A stretch of DNA of 64,000 nucleotides from Polynucleobacter sp. MWH-Berg-3C6 (GTDB lineage: Bacteria > Pseudomonadota > Gammaproteobacteria > Burkholderiales > Burkholderiaceae), in NCBI RefSeq assembly GCF_018881855.1, contig NZ_JACVPN010000001.1:310001-374000 (forward strand), in the 5' to 3' direction. Numbering within the stretch: position 1 is the first letter of the stretch; each line of letters opens with the position of its first letter. This document shows, in pieces, positions 8,910 to 16,341 of the stretch. The notes below the pieces were generated by a model. That model worked only from the letters and a program-made list of their open reading frames with translations, was not told the DNA's origin and did not search any database. The position numbers and the translations under genes are program-made.

Positions 8910-9626
8910 TTGGCGACGCTGGTTATTTTCATCGCCTATTTCATTTTTGGCATCTCAGGATTTGGTTCATCAATCATTTCTGTACCTTTGTTGGTACAAA
9001 TGTATCCATTGAAATCAGTAGTGCCGATGATGGTGATTATTGATATATGCGCTTCTTTGTATATCGGCAGAAAATCTTCTCGAGACGCCAACCTCAAGGA
9101 ACTTAAATGGCTCTTCCCCTTTAGCCTTATCGGAATGATTTTAGGAATATTTCTGTTGGTGAAGGCACCAAGTGAGCCGTTACTGATTACTTTAGGCTGC
9201 TTTGCTGCTCTCAATGGTGCTCGCGTACTCTGGCAAAGAAATACAGAAATGCGTGAACCAATTAGTAAGTGGTGGGCTGCACCATTTGGATTTTTCGGCG
9301 GCACCTTTACTGCATTATTTGCTACTGGTGGACCAATCTATGTCTCCTACTTAGGTTTACGCATTAATGATCCCAAAGCTTTGCGCGCCACCATGGCCTT
9401 TGCAATCTTCATGTTGACCTTTTTGCGCCTCACTTTAATGCTGGTTACCGGTTTGATTCTGAGCTGGCCAGTCGTTGGATTGGCTATCTGCCTTATGCCA
9501 CCTACCTTTTTAGGAATTTGGCTGGGTACCCACGTCCATACAAAATTAAGTAATGCTGCCATGAGAGTGGCCTATGGATCGATTCTGATTTTTGCAGGAA
9601 CGATGTTGTTGATTCGTCAGCTTTAA
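8910..9626 (+). CDS. TauE/SafE (TSUP) family membrane exporter
   Basis: A membrane protein of at least 238 residues with about eight hydrophobic segments and the family-typical N-terminal GxSGFGSS and central GFFGGTFTALFATGGP segments. TSUP proteins move sulfite, sulfoacetate or other organic anions. The only standard start in frame is TTG at 8910, which would cut into the first membrane helix. The frame is open back to 8853 and reads a plausible preceding peptide, so an ATT (8874 or 8877) or CTG (8886) start is possible. It follows the flavoprotein by at most 35 bases and probably belongs to the same operon. Confidence 0.8.
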   Translation: MATLVIFIAYFIFGISGFGSSIISVPLLVQMYPLKSVVPMMVIIDICASLYIGRKSSRDANLKELKWLFPFSLIGMILGIFLLVKAPSEPLLITLGCFAALNGARVLWQRNTEMREPISKWWAAPFGFFGGTFTALFATGGPIYVSYLGLRINDPKALRATMAFAIFMLTFLRLTLMLVTGLILSWPVVGLAICLMPPTFLGIWLGTHVHTKLSNAAMRVAYGSILIFAGTMLLIRQL

Positions 9627-9630
9627 AATA

Positions 9631-9660
9631 AAAAGGCGAAGATTTTGTCTTCGCCTTTTT
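9631..9660. terminator. Bidirectional terminator between the TSUP and bug genes
   Basis: A perfect 12-bp stem (AAAAGGCGAAGA with TCTTCGCCTTTT) around TTTTG, flanked by A-run and T-run. It can terminate transcripts arriving from either side and sits between two converging genes. Confidence 0.92.
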
Positions 9661-9677
9661 ATTGATGATGTAATTTC

Positions 9678-10664
9678 TTACTGGGCGCTAATATTTCTGC
9701 CCTTAATCACTTTTTCCCAAGCAACTGATTCTGCTTTTACTTGAGTTTCAAAATCTTTTTGGTTGTTGACTACCGCAGTGAGCCCATTTAAATCTAAGCT
9801 GGCTCGTAATGCATCTGAATTAACGGCCTTAACGGTGGCTGCATAAATTTTATCGGTGATTACCTTAGGGGTGTTTGCTGGCGCGACCAGTCCAAACCAG
9901 CCAGTAGATTCAAATCCTGGAATGCCTGATTCAGCAACAGTTGGCACATCTGGTAATTGCTTGGAACGCTTCAAGCTGGTCACTGCTAAGGGTTTAATTT
10001 GACCCGCCTTTGCAAAGCCTGTCGCTGCTGTGAGGTTACCCACCATGAAGTCAATTTGACCCGCCACTAAATCATTGATCGCTGCAGACTCACCTTTATA
10101 GGGAATGTGGGTTGCTGGAATACCTGCTGAGTAGGTCAAGTTTTCAGCTGCCATATGAACCTGGCTGCCAATACCAGCCGAGCCAAAGTTCAGATCTTTG
10201 GTTTTTGCATAGGCAATGAATTCTGCGACATTTTTTACGGGGATCTTATTGCTTACAGATAAAAGCATCGGTCCAGTTGCTACATTGGTAATGTAGACAA
10301 AGTCTTTAGCGTAATTTACTGGCAGTTTTTTATAGAGATTTGGGTTAACGGTGAGCATGCTTCCGGAGGTAAGCATGATGGTGTATCCATCAGCAGGAGA
10401 TTGCGCTACAGATTCAGCAGCGATATTGCCTCCAGCACCAGGCTTGTTTTCCACGACTACGTTTTGCCCTAAGTCCTTAGATAGCTGTTGTGCTAATAAG
10501 CGACCCAAGATATCAGTAGTGCCGCCTGCAGCAAAAGGAATAATGAGTTTGATAGGTTTTGTTGGCCAATTTTGTGCGCTGGCAATTGGCGAGGTAATTA
10601 ACAATAATGCTCCAGCTACCAATGCAATTTTGGTGCTGAGACTACCGATTAATTGCTTAAACAT
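9678..10664 (-). CDS. Bug/TctC-family periplasmic solute-binding protein
   Basis: Periplasmic receptor of the tripartite tricarboxylate transporter type, 328 residues. A signal peptide covers about residues 1-30, with a cleavage site near SASAQ-like IASAQ, followed by the family start WPTKPIKLIIPFAAGGTTD. Such proteins bind carboxylates and often lack neighbouring tctAB membrane genes, as here. It is divergent from the sulfolactate operon across a 202-base regulatory gap. In Chromohalobacter the sulfolactate uptake system SlcHFG is of this class, so sulfolactate or a related acid is a reasonable but unproven ligand. Confidence 0.9.
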   Translation of the reverse strand: MFKQLIGSLSTKIALVAGALLLITSPIASAQNWPTKPIKLIIPFAAGGTTDILGRLLAQQLSKDLGQNVVVENKPGAGGNIAAESVAQSPADGYTIMLTSGSMLTVNPNLYKKLPVNYAKDFVYITNVATGPMLLSVSNKIPVKNVAEFIAYAKTKDLNFGSAGIGSQVHMAAENLTYSAGIPATHIPYKGESAAINDLVAGQIDFMVGNLTAATGFAKAGQIKPLAVTSLKRSKQLPDVPTVAESGIPGFESTGWFGLVAPANTPKVITDKIYAATVKAVNSDALRASLDLNGLTAVVNNQKDFETQVKAESVAWEKVIKGRNISAQ

Positions 10665-10791
10665 TCTTTTATTCTCCAGTGTTAATTCAATCTGACTATC
10701 TTATCTTTGATTTGATGCAAAAATAAAACGAACCCCTATTTAATAGTTATAAGCTTATGCGTTACTAGTGTCTCCCCCAGCGATTGATTTA

Positions 10792-10813
10792 TGCAATTGA
10801 ATTTCTAATTGCA
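10792..10813. promoter_or_regulatory. Inverted repeat in the bug / slcC-like divergent region
   Basis: TGCAATT-N8-AATTGCA, a perfect 7-bp inverted repeat upstream of the predicted -35 of the sulfolactate operon. Its position suits a regulator site for either gene. No protein can be assigned. Confidence 0.35.
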
Positions 10814-10831
10814 CTGCACAACAAGTGGGTA

Positions 10832-10869
10832 TTGCAGGATATCTAAATCATCTATATGATCTAGATATG
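10832..10869 (+). promoter_or_regulatory. Predicted promoter of the sulfolactate operon overlapped by a 30-base inverted repeat
   Basis: TTGCAG (10832-10837), a 17-base spacer, and TATGAT (10855-10860) form a sigma-70-like promoter. ATG follows exactly six bases after the -10, with no Shine-Dalgarno sequence, so the mRNA may be leaderless. An inverted repeat, ATATCTAAATCAT (10839-10851) and ATGATCTAGATAT (10856-10868), one mismatch, covers spacer, -10 and start point. A protein bound there would block transcription, which fits repression by the GntR regulator encoded in the operon. Confidence 0.55.
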
Positions 10870-11796
10870 TCATCTATTCTGATCTCTGAGTTCATTACAA
10901 GTCAAGCCCTAGAAACCCTGCGTTCTAAACATACGGTGGTTTATGAGCCTGAGCTGCATAAAGACCGCCCAGCTTTGATTGCTGCATTGCAAAATATTGA
11001 TGCACTCGTTGTTCGCAACCTGACTCAGGTTAATGAGGAGATCTTGGCTGGCGCTCCAAAGCTAAAGGTAGTTGGCCGTCTTGGAGTTGGTCTAGAAAAT
11101 ATTGAGTTGCCTGCTTGCGCAAAACGCAATATCAAAGTTATTCCTGCTACTGGTGCAAATGCTGAGTCTGTTGCTGAATATGTTGTCGGTGCTGCAGTTG
11201 CCTTAACAAGAGGATTTATTCCGGCAACGATCTCAACTTTGAAAGGCGAGTGGCCTCGTCCACGTTTCTCGACTTACCATGAGTTTTTAGGAAAGACCGT
11301 AGGCATTGTTGGTTTTGGAAGTATCGGCAGAGTAGTCGCCAAGAAGGCAAATGCATTCGGATTGAAATGCCTTGCCTATGATCCAATGCTTACACAGTCT
11401 TCGATTGATTTGGATGGCTTTACTGTACCGCTGCTCCCCTTGGATCAAGTGCTTTCAAACAGTGATGTGATTACCTTGCACCTTCCTTTCTTGCCAGAAA
11501 CAAAGAACTTATTTAACGCTTCTACGCTTGACCAAATGAAAACTGGTGCCTGTCTGATTAATACTGCTCGCGGCGGTATCGTGGATGAGAAGGCGCTGGT
11601 AGAGCGTTTACGCTCTGGTCATTTAGGTGGTGCAGCAATTGATGTATTTGAGGGTGAGCCAGCCAAAGATTTGAGTCACTTCGAGGGAATTGAGAATCTC
11701 ATTTTGACTCCGCATATTGCAGGAGTTACGCATGAAAGCAATGAGCGCGTTAGTCAAATGATTGCCGATGAAGTAAATCGGTTTTTAGGAGCATAA
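10867..11796 (+). CDS. slcC: D-2-hydroxyacid dehydrogenase family, probable (S)-sulfolactate dehydrogenase
   Basis: NAD-dependent oxidation of a 2-hydroxy acid, here probably (S)-3-sulfolactate to sulfopyruvate. The 309 residues have the NAD-binding GFGSIG at 149-154 and the catalytic triad of the family: R235 (NTARGG), E264 (FEGEP) and H283 (TPHIAG). ATG 10867 is preferred; GTG at 10825 would add 14 residues lacking family similarity. The role is inferred from the neighbours comC, suyA and suyB, which in Chromohalobacter accompany slcC. On its own the sequence would only be called a PGDH-like hydroxyacid dehydrogenase. Confidence 0.75.
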   Translation: MSSILISEFITSQALETLRSKHTVVYEPELHKDRPALIAALQNIDALVVRNLTQVNEEILAGAPKLKVVGRLGVGLENIELPACAKRNIKVIPATGANAESVAEYVVGAAVALTRGFIPATISTLKGEWPRPRFSTYHEFLGKTVGIVGFGSIGRVVAKKANAFGLKCLAYDPMLTQSSIDLDGFTVPLLPLDQVLSNSDVITLHLPFLPETKNLFNASTLDQMKTGACLINTARGGIVDEKALVERLRSGHLGGAAIDVFEGEPAKDLSHFEGIENLILTPHIAGVTHESNERVSQMIADEVNRFLGA

Positions 11797-11797
11797 G

Positions 11798-12805
11798 GTG
11801 AATTTGTCTTATCAAAAGATGGTTGAGCTAGCCTCATCTGGATTGCAAGCAGCAGGTATCGGAGAAAAAGCAGCTTTTGAGACCGCACAATTTTTAGCGC
11901 TTGCTGAACTTGATGGTTTGGCATCCCATGGCTTGGCGCGCGTTTCACAATATGCTGGGCACGCCAAAAATGGTCGTATTGAGCTAGCACCAAAAATTAA
12001 GGTGCGACCTTTTAAAACATCTGCGGCATTAGTGGATGCTTGTGATGGACTTGCCTTTCCAGCGCTACGGTTTGCGACGGACTTATCTGTGAATTTGGCA
12101 TCCAAGACCGGGGTTGGCCTGGTTGCAGTGACCAATAGTCACCACTTTGGAGTTGCTGGGCACTTTGCTGAAGCGGCTGCGCGCGCAGGTTATATCTCCC
12201 TATTATTTGGAAATACCCCGGCAGCTATGCCAATGGTAGGTGGCAGTAAAGCCATATTCGGTACTAATCCTTTGGCGGCAGCATTTCCAGTTGCAAATCG
12301 TGATCCTATGGTGATTGATATGTCGCTCTCAGCTGTAGCTCGAGGCAAGCTCTTGGTTGCAGCGAAAAAAGGAGAGTCGATTCCAGAGGGATGGGCATTA
12401 ACAGCAGAGGGCAAGCCAACAACAGATCCGAATGAAGGACTGAAAGGCTTGATGGTTCCTCTTGGTGGAGATAAGGGTGCTTTGCTTGCTCTGATTATTG
12501 AATTATTGGTTGTTGGCTTATCAGGGAGCCGCTTCTCTTATGAAGCAGACTCATTTTTTGATGCCAAGGGTAATCGCCCGCGTATCGGCCAGCTGTTGCT
12601 GACGATTGACCCAGGGTTAGCGGGTAGCCAAGTATTTGCCCGCAAGATGCAAGAGTTATTAAAAACTCTGGCATCTGACTCCGGAACCCGTATTCCTGGG
12701 CAAAGACGTTTTAAGCAACGTGCTACAGGCTTTAAAGAGGGCGTTAATGTTTCCGATGTCGTTGTAGAAGAGATTCGGGCTGGTATCAGCCAATTATGGA
12801 ACTAG
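11798..12805 (+). CDS. comC: Malate/L-lactate dehydrogenase family, probable (R)-sulfolactate dehydrogenase
   Basis: NAD(P)-dependent oxidoreductase of the Ldh2/ComC fold, 335 residues, starting with GTG one base after the slcC-like stop. Conserved segments are SHGLAR at 43-48, the SHHFG segment with H115-H116, GTNP at 155-158 and GGDKG at 223-227. In sulfolactate degraders ComC reduces sulfopyruvate to (R)-sulfolactate, so SlcC plus ComC act as a racemase feeding the (R)-specific lyase. Other substrates of the family (malate, ureidoglycolate) are possible; context favours sulfolactate. Confidence 0.75.
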   Translation: MNLSYQKMVELASSGLQAAGIGEKAAFETAQFLALAELDGLASHGLARVSQYAGHAKNGRIELAPKIKVRPFKTSAALVDACDGLAFPALRFATDLSVNLASKTGVGLVAVTNSHHFGVAGHFAEAAARAGYISLLFGNTPAAMPMVGGSKAIFGTNPLAAAFPVANRDPMVIDMSLSAVARGKLLVAAKKGESIPEGWALTAEGKPTTDPNEGLKGLMVPLGGDKGALLALIIELLVVGLSGSRFSYEADSFFDAKGNRPRIGQLLLTIDPGLAGSQVFARKMQELLKTLASDSGTRIPGQRRFKQRATGFKEGVNVSDVVVEEIRAGISQLWN

Positions 12806-12837
12806 TAGTTAATTAATAGGATTAAAGAGGAGAGATC

Positions 12838-13119
12838 ATGATCCATTTTGTCGTGCATGAGCCAGGAGATGGCGTAGGTGTAGTAGTAGTTGAAGGCGTG
12901 AAAGCCGGAGACGATTTGATTGGTTGGGTGATGGATGGAGACTTAACTCTCAATATGAAGTCTGAGAGTGATATTCCAATTGGCCACAAAATTTCTTTGA
13001 ATGAGTTTAAGCCAGGTGATACGGTGATGAAGTATGGCGTTGATATTGGCAAAGTGGTTGCTCCCATCAAAAAAGGTGAGCATCTTCACGTTCAGAACGT
13101 TAAAACTAAGCGCTGGTAA
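12838..13119 (+). CDS. suyA: Small subunit of a UxaA-family lyase, probable (R)-sulfolactate sulfo-lyase alpha
   Basis: A 93-residue SAF-domain protein equal to the N-terminal domain of altronate dehydratase UxaA. It contains IPIGHK (46-51), KYGVDIG (65-71) and HLHVQN (82-87), typical of the family. A strong ribosome site (AGAGGAGAG) precedes ATG 12838. SuyA plus SuyB cleave 3-sulfolactate to pyruvate and sulfite in the cytoplasm. Split UxaA-type enzymes also include sugar-acid dehydratases, so the sulfo-lyase call depends on the adjacent slcC- and comC-like genes and exporter. Confidence 0.75.
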   Translation: MIHFVVHEPGDGVGVVVVEGVKAGDDLIGWVMDGDLTLNMKSESDIPIGHKISLNEFKPGDTVMKYGVDIGKVVAPIKKGEHLHVQNVKTKRW

Positions 13120-13158
13120 TCCAAGCCTTTATTCACACATTCATTGAGAAAGAAAAAA

Positions 13159-14331
13159 ATGATTAATTTGAAAGACGCGACCTTTATGGGTTACCGCCGT
13201 GAGAACGGCCGCATGGGTATTCGTAACCACGTGCTAATTTTGCCTTTAGATGATTTATCTAATGCTGCTTGCGAAGCAGTTGCAAATAACATCAAGGGAA
13301 CTCAGGCTATTCCTCATTCCTATGGGCGTTTGCAGTTTGGCGCTGACTTGGAATTACACTTCCGTACATTGATCGGTACTGGTAGCAATCCAAACGTTGC
13401 AGCTGTAGTGGTAATTGGTATCGAGCCGCAGTGGACAAAAATCGTAGTTGATGGCATCAAAGCATCCGGCAAGCCGGTTGAAGGTTTTTGGATTGAGGGT
13501 AATGGCGATACCGCTACTATTGCTTCAGCTAGTAAAGCTGCCTATGCAATGATGAAGCATGCATCAAAACAGCAACGCGTTAAAGCACCATTATCTGAAC
13601 TTTGGGTATCTACTAAATGCGGTGAGTCTGATACAACCTCTGGTTGCGGCGCAAACCCAACCGTTGGCGATGCATTTGACAAGCTCTACGGCATTGGCTC
13701 TACTTTGGTATTCGGCGAGACTACTGAGTTAACTGGTGGAGAGCATTTGGTAGAAGCTCGTTGCCGCACTCCAGAAGTGAAGAAAAAGTTCCGCGAGATG
13801 TTTGATCGCTATCAGGATGTGATTGAGCGCCATAAGACAAGCGATTTGTCTGACTCGCAGCCAACTAAAGGCAATATTGCCGGTGGTTTGACAACAATCG
13901 AAGAAAAAGCCCTGGGCAATATTCAGAAGATTGGTAAGAAATGTATCGTTGATAGCGTCTTGGATAAAGGTGAAGAGCCTAAGATCCCAGGTCTGCACTT
14001 TATGGACTCTTCTTCAGCCGCTGCTGAAATGGTCACCTTATGTGCTGCCGCTGGATTTGCTGCCCATTTCTTCCCTACTGGACAAGGAAATGTGATTGGT
14101 AATGCAATTCTTCCAGTGATTAAGATCTGCGCTAATCCAAAAACAGTTCGTACGATGGGTGAGCATATTGACGTCGATGTATCAGGACTTTTACGTCGCG
14201 AAGAGAATATGGATCAGGCTGGCGATAAGTTATTAGAGTGCCTCTTGCGTACTGCTGATGGTGAATTAACTGCCTCTGAAATTCTCGGTCATCGTGAATT
14301 CGTATTAACTCGTTTGTACGAATCAGCGTAA
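13159..14331 (+). CDS. suyB: Large subunit of a UxaA-family lyase, probable (R)-sulfolactate sulfo-lyase beta
   Basis: A 390-residue protein matching the catalytic part of altronate dehydratase UxaA and close to the known size of SuyB. The N-terminus reads [14 protein letters not shown] (11-24). The cysteine region [15 protein letters not shown] begins at 153, with C154 and C163, and differs from the KCGGSDGFSG form common in sugar-acid dehydratases. The C-terminal [14 protein letters not shown] and VKI/NP-type segments match the family. ATG 13159 follows a GAGAAAG sequence; an upstream TTG at 13144 is unlikely. It lies 39 bases after suyA. Confidence 0.77.
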   Translation: MINLKDATFMGYRRENGRMGIRNHVLILPLDDLSNAACEAVANNIKGTQAIPHSYGRLQFGADLELHFRTLIGTGSNPNVAAVVVIGIEPQWTKIVVDGIKASGKPVEGFWIEGNGDTATIASASKAAYAMMKHASKQQRVKAPLSELWVSTKCGESDTTSGCGANPTVGDAFDKLYGIGSTLVFGETTELTGGEHLVEARCRTPEVKKKFREMFDRYQDVIERHKTSDLSDSQPTKGNIAGGLTTIEEKALGNIQKIGKKCIVDSVLDKGEEPKIPGLHFMDSSSAAAEMVTLCAAAGFAAHFFPTGQGNVIGNAILPVIKICANPKTVRTMGEHIDVDVSGLLRREENMDQAGDKLLECLLRTADGELTASEILGHREFVLTRLYESA

Positions 14332-14341
14332 GTATTTGAGT

Positions 14342-15061
14342 ATGAGATCCCTGACTGCTTATCAAGAGGTAAAGCAAAAGATCACCGAGGATCTGGTCAG
14401 GGGTCGTTATCCGATGGGACAGGCATTGCCTGCTGAAAAGGATTTATCAAAAGAGTTGGATGTATCTATAGGAACCCTGCGCAAAGCGGTGGACGAGTTA
14501 GTAGCTGAAGGTATTGTGGTTCGTCGCCAAGGCAGGGGTACCTATGTTGCTGAGCATGACCTTAAACGTCTGCTGTATTACTTTTTCCATGTTGTAAAGC
14601 ATGATGCCGATAAAAAAGCTAACCCTAGAGTTGAGCTAGTTTCATTGACAAGTGCTACCGCAAACAAGGAAGAGGCAAGCAAGCTTCATATTAAGGAAGG
14701 CGCAGCAGTATGGCGCCTCGTCAATTGTCTCTATCTGGAAGATAAATGCGTCATGATTGACCATATTACTTTGGATAAAAAGCGGTTTAATAATTTAACG
14801 CGAGTGGATTTTATTAATCGCGAAGGTAGTATTTATCAGCTATACCAAATGAAGTATGGCCAGACGGTAGTTCGCAGTAGTGAGCGTTTACGCGCAGGCT
14901 TGGCTGGCAAACAATATTCTGAGTGGCTTGGTTTAAAGCCAGACTCTCCAGTCTTGATTATTCGAAGAGTTGCGCTTGGAATTCAGGATGAGCCCTTGGA
15001 ATGGCGTGTTTCTACACTTAATACCAGTCAACACGAATACTTTAGTGAGTTAGTGGTCTAG
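14342..15061 (+). CDS. GntR-family (HutC/UTRA) regulator of the sulfolactate operon
   Basis: A 239-residue transcription factor. Residues 1-70 form the GntR winged helix (LPAEKDLSKELDVSIGTLRK, RRQGRGTYVA), and the rest is a UTRA effector domain ending in STLNTSQHEYFSELVV. It sits inside the operon, 10 bases after suyB and 6 bases before the exporter gene, so it likely regulates its own operon. The inverted repeat over the operon promoter at 10839-10868 is the best candidate site. TTG at 14336 is an alternative start. Confidence 0.88.
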   Translation: MRSLTAYQEVKQKITEDLVRGRYPMGQALPAEKDLSKELDVSIGTLRKAVDELVAEGIVVRRQGRGTYVAEHDLKRLLYYFFHVVKHDADKKANPRVELVSLTSATANKEEASKLHIKEGAAVWRLVNCLYLEDKCVMIDHITLDKKRFNNLTRVDFINREGSIYQLYQMKYGQTVVRSSERLRAGLAGKQYSEWLGLKPDSPVLIIRRVALGIQDEPLEWRVSTLNTSQHEYFSELVV

Positions 15062-15067
15062 GCTTAC

Positions 15068-16060
15068 ATGTACAACACCAGTAAGCGTAATTTACCGGGG
15101 CTATTAGTCTGCTTGCTAATCGCCATGTCCACTAACTTTCTTTCTGAAAACTATGGCGGACCGCAACTTTTGTATGCCTTGTTATTGGGCTTATCTCTCC
15201 ATTTCCTGTATCAAAATGAATCCGTAAGGCCAGGTATCGATTTCTGTGCAAAAACCATTCTCCGTCTAGGCGTTGCCTTTTTGGGGATCCGCATTACCTT
15301 TGCTGATATTAGTGCGATTGGTATTAATACTGGTTTCATGGTGATCTTGGCAGTTGCTGCAACTGTTTGCTTAGGCTTTTTGCTTGCCAAGCTTTTAAAG
15401 CTTTCTCCAGATTTTGGATTGATAGCGGGCGGATCAGTTGGAATTTGTGGTGCCTCTGCTGCTCTTGCAGTCGCCTCTGTATTGCCCAAGTCAAAAGAAA
15501 ACGAGCAATTTACTTTGTTAGTGGTTGTTGGTGTTACTGTGCTATCGACCATTGCAATGGTGGTATATCCATTTGCATTGCAGATGCTGGAGATTGGCGC
15601 GCTGTCGGCAGGAATTTTTATCGGGGCTACTATTCATGATGTAGCTCAGGTAGTGGCCGCAGGTATGATTTTTGGCCCAGAGGCAGGTGATGTCGCCACC
15701 GTGGTGAAGTTATTTAGAGTGGCTCTGTTACTCCCAGTGGTTTTGGTAATCTCCATTTTTTTTGGGTCACAAAAAAATACCAATAAATTAGGGTGGGGCA
15801 GCCTACGTTTAATCCCAACCTTTCTATTAGGCTTTGTCGCACTTTCGATTGTTGCATCAATGCAAATTTTGCCCGCCTCGGTTAACCATCAAATTGGTGG
15901 ATTATCACGTTGGATGCTGGTCATTGCGATTGCAGCTGCAGGATTAAAAACCAATTTCCAGGAGCTGGCTAAGTTAGGTTGGCAGCCAGTGCTCATGTTG
16001 GTAGCAGAAACCCTCTTTATTGCTGCATTTGGGCTCGTATTTATTCTTTCCCAAAGCTAA
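15068..16060 (+). CDS. YeiH/SuyZ-family membrane protein, putative sulfite or sulfate exporter
   Basis: A 330-residue integral membrane protein with about ten hydrophobic segments, of the UPF0324/YeiH (putative sulfate exporter) family. The family segments GGSVGICGASAALAVASVLP and GATIHDVAQVVAAG are present. In sulfolactate and cysteate degraders SuyZ of this family is thought to export the sulfur anion released by the lyase. It is the last gene of the operon and converges with a small gene whose stop is 4 bases away. Confidence 0.82.
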   Translation: MYNTSKRNLPGLLVCLLIAMSTNFLSENYGGPQLLYALLLGLSLHFLYQNESVRPGIDFCAKTILRLGVAFLGIRITFADISAIGINTGFMVILAVAATVCLGFLLAKLLKLSPDFGLIAGGSVGICGASAALAVASVLPKSKENEQFTLLVVVGVTVLSTIAMVVYPFALQMLEIGALSAGIFIGATIHDVAQVVAAGMIFGPEAGDVATVVKLFRVALLLPVVLVISIFFGSQKNTNKLGWGSLRLIPTFLLGFVALSIVASMQILPASVNHQIGGLSRWMLVIAIAAAGLKTNFQELAKLGWQPVLMLVAETLFIAAFGLVFILSQS

Positions 16061-16064
16061 GTCT

Positions 16065-16229
16065 TTAAGCTGGGGTATTGGAAAATTCTTCCATCTTAAT
16101 GGTGGTCATTAAAAAGAGAATGCGTCTTTGAAAACTCTTACGTTCCTCAACTTTGTCATGAGGAAGACGATCATGCTCCCTTAAGAGGTTGGTAATGATG
16201 GGGTTGTAGAACTCGCGTATGGGTGACAT
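16065..16229 (-). CDS. Small conserved-looking protein, 54 residues, unknown function
   Basis: An open frame too short for usual gene calling but well supported by an AAGGA ribosome site 7 bases before ATG 16229. The protein begins MSPIREFYNPIITNLL and is polar and charged (REHDRLPHDKVEERKSFQRR) with no membrane segment or cysteine. It could be a small helical regulator or binding protein. It is downstream of the ferredoxin-NADP reductase gene on the same strand, 112 bases away, and converges with the exporter gene. I do not recognise the family. Confidence 0.6.
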   Translation of the reverse strand: MSPIREFYNPIITNLLREHDRLPHDKVEERKSFQRRILFLMTTIKMEEFSNTPA

Positions 16230-16303
16230 CTCTATTCCTTAATAAACATCTTCTTAGGAAGAATTCATCAAGAATGCTATATCTCCACAACAACTGTAAA
16301 GCG

Positions 16304-16326
16304 ATATCTAAATTACTTTTAGATAT
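16304..16326. promoter_or_regulatory. AT-rich inverted repeat upstream of the small gene
   Basis: Perfect 9-bp inverted repeat ATATCTAAA-N5-TTTAGATAT, about 75 bases upstream of the small gene start and 16 bases after the fpr stop. No T-tract follows on the minus strand, so a terminator is unlikely. Its half-site ATATCTAAAT is identical over ten bases to the left arm of the repeat at 10839-10868, with a shorter spacer. Confidence 0.4.
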
Positions 16327-16341
16327 AAATACACGGTCTGT

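Noticed and set aside
10825..10866. GTG start for the slcC-like gene
   Set aside because: It would place coding sequence over the predicted promoter and inverted repeat and adds residues without family similarity.
12838..14331. Altronate or galactarate dehydratase instead of sulfo-lyase
   Set aside because: Kept as an alternative but disfavoured because no sugar-acid genes are nearby, whereas slcC-, comC- and SuyZ-like genes are.
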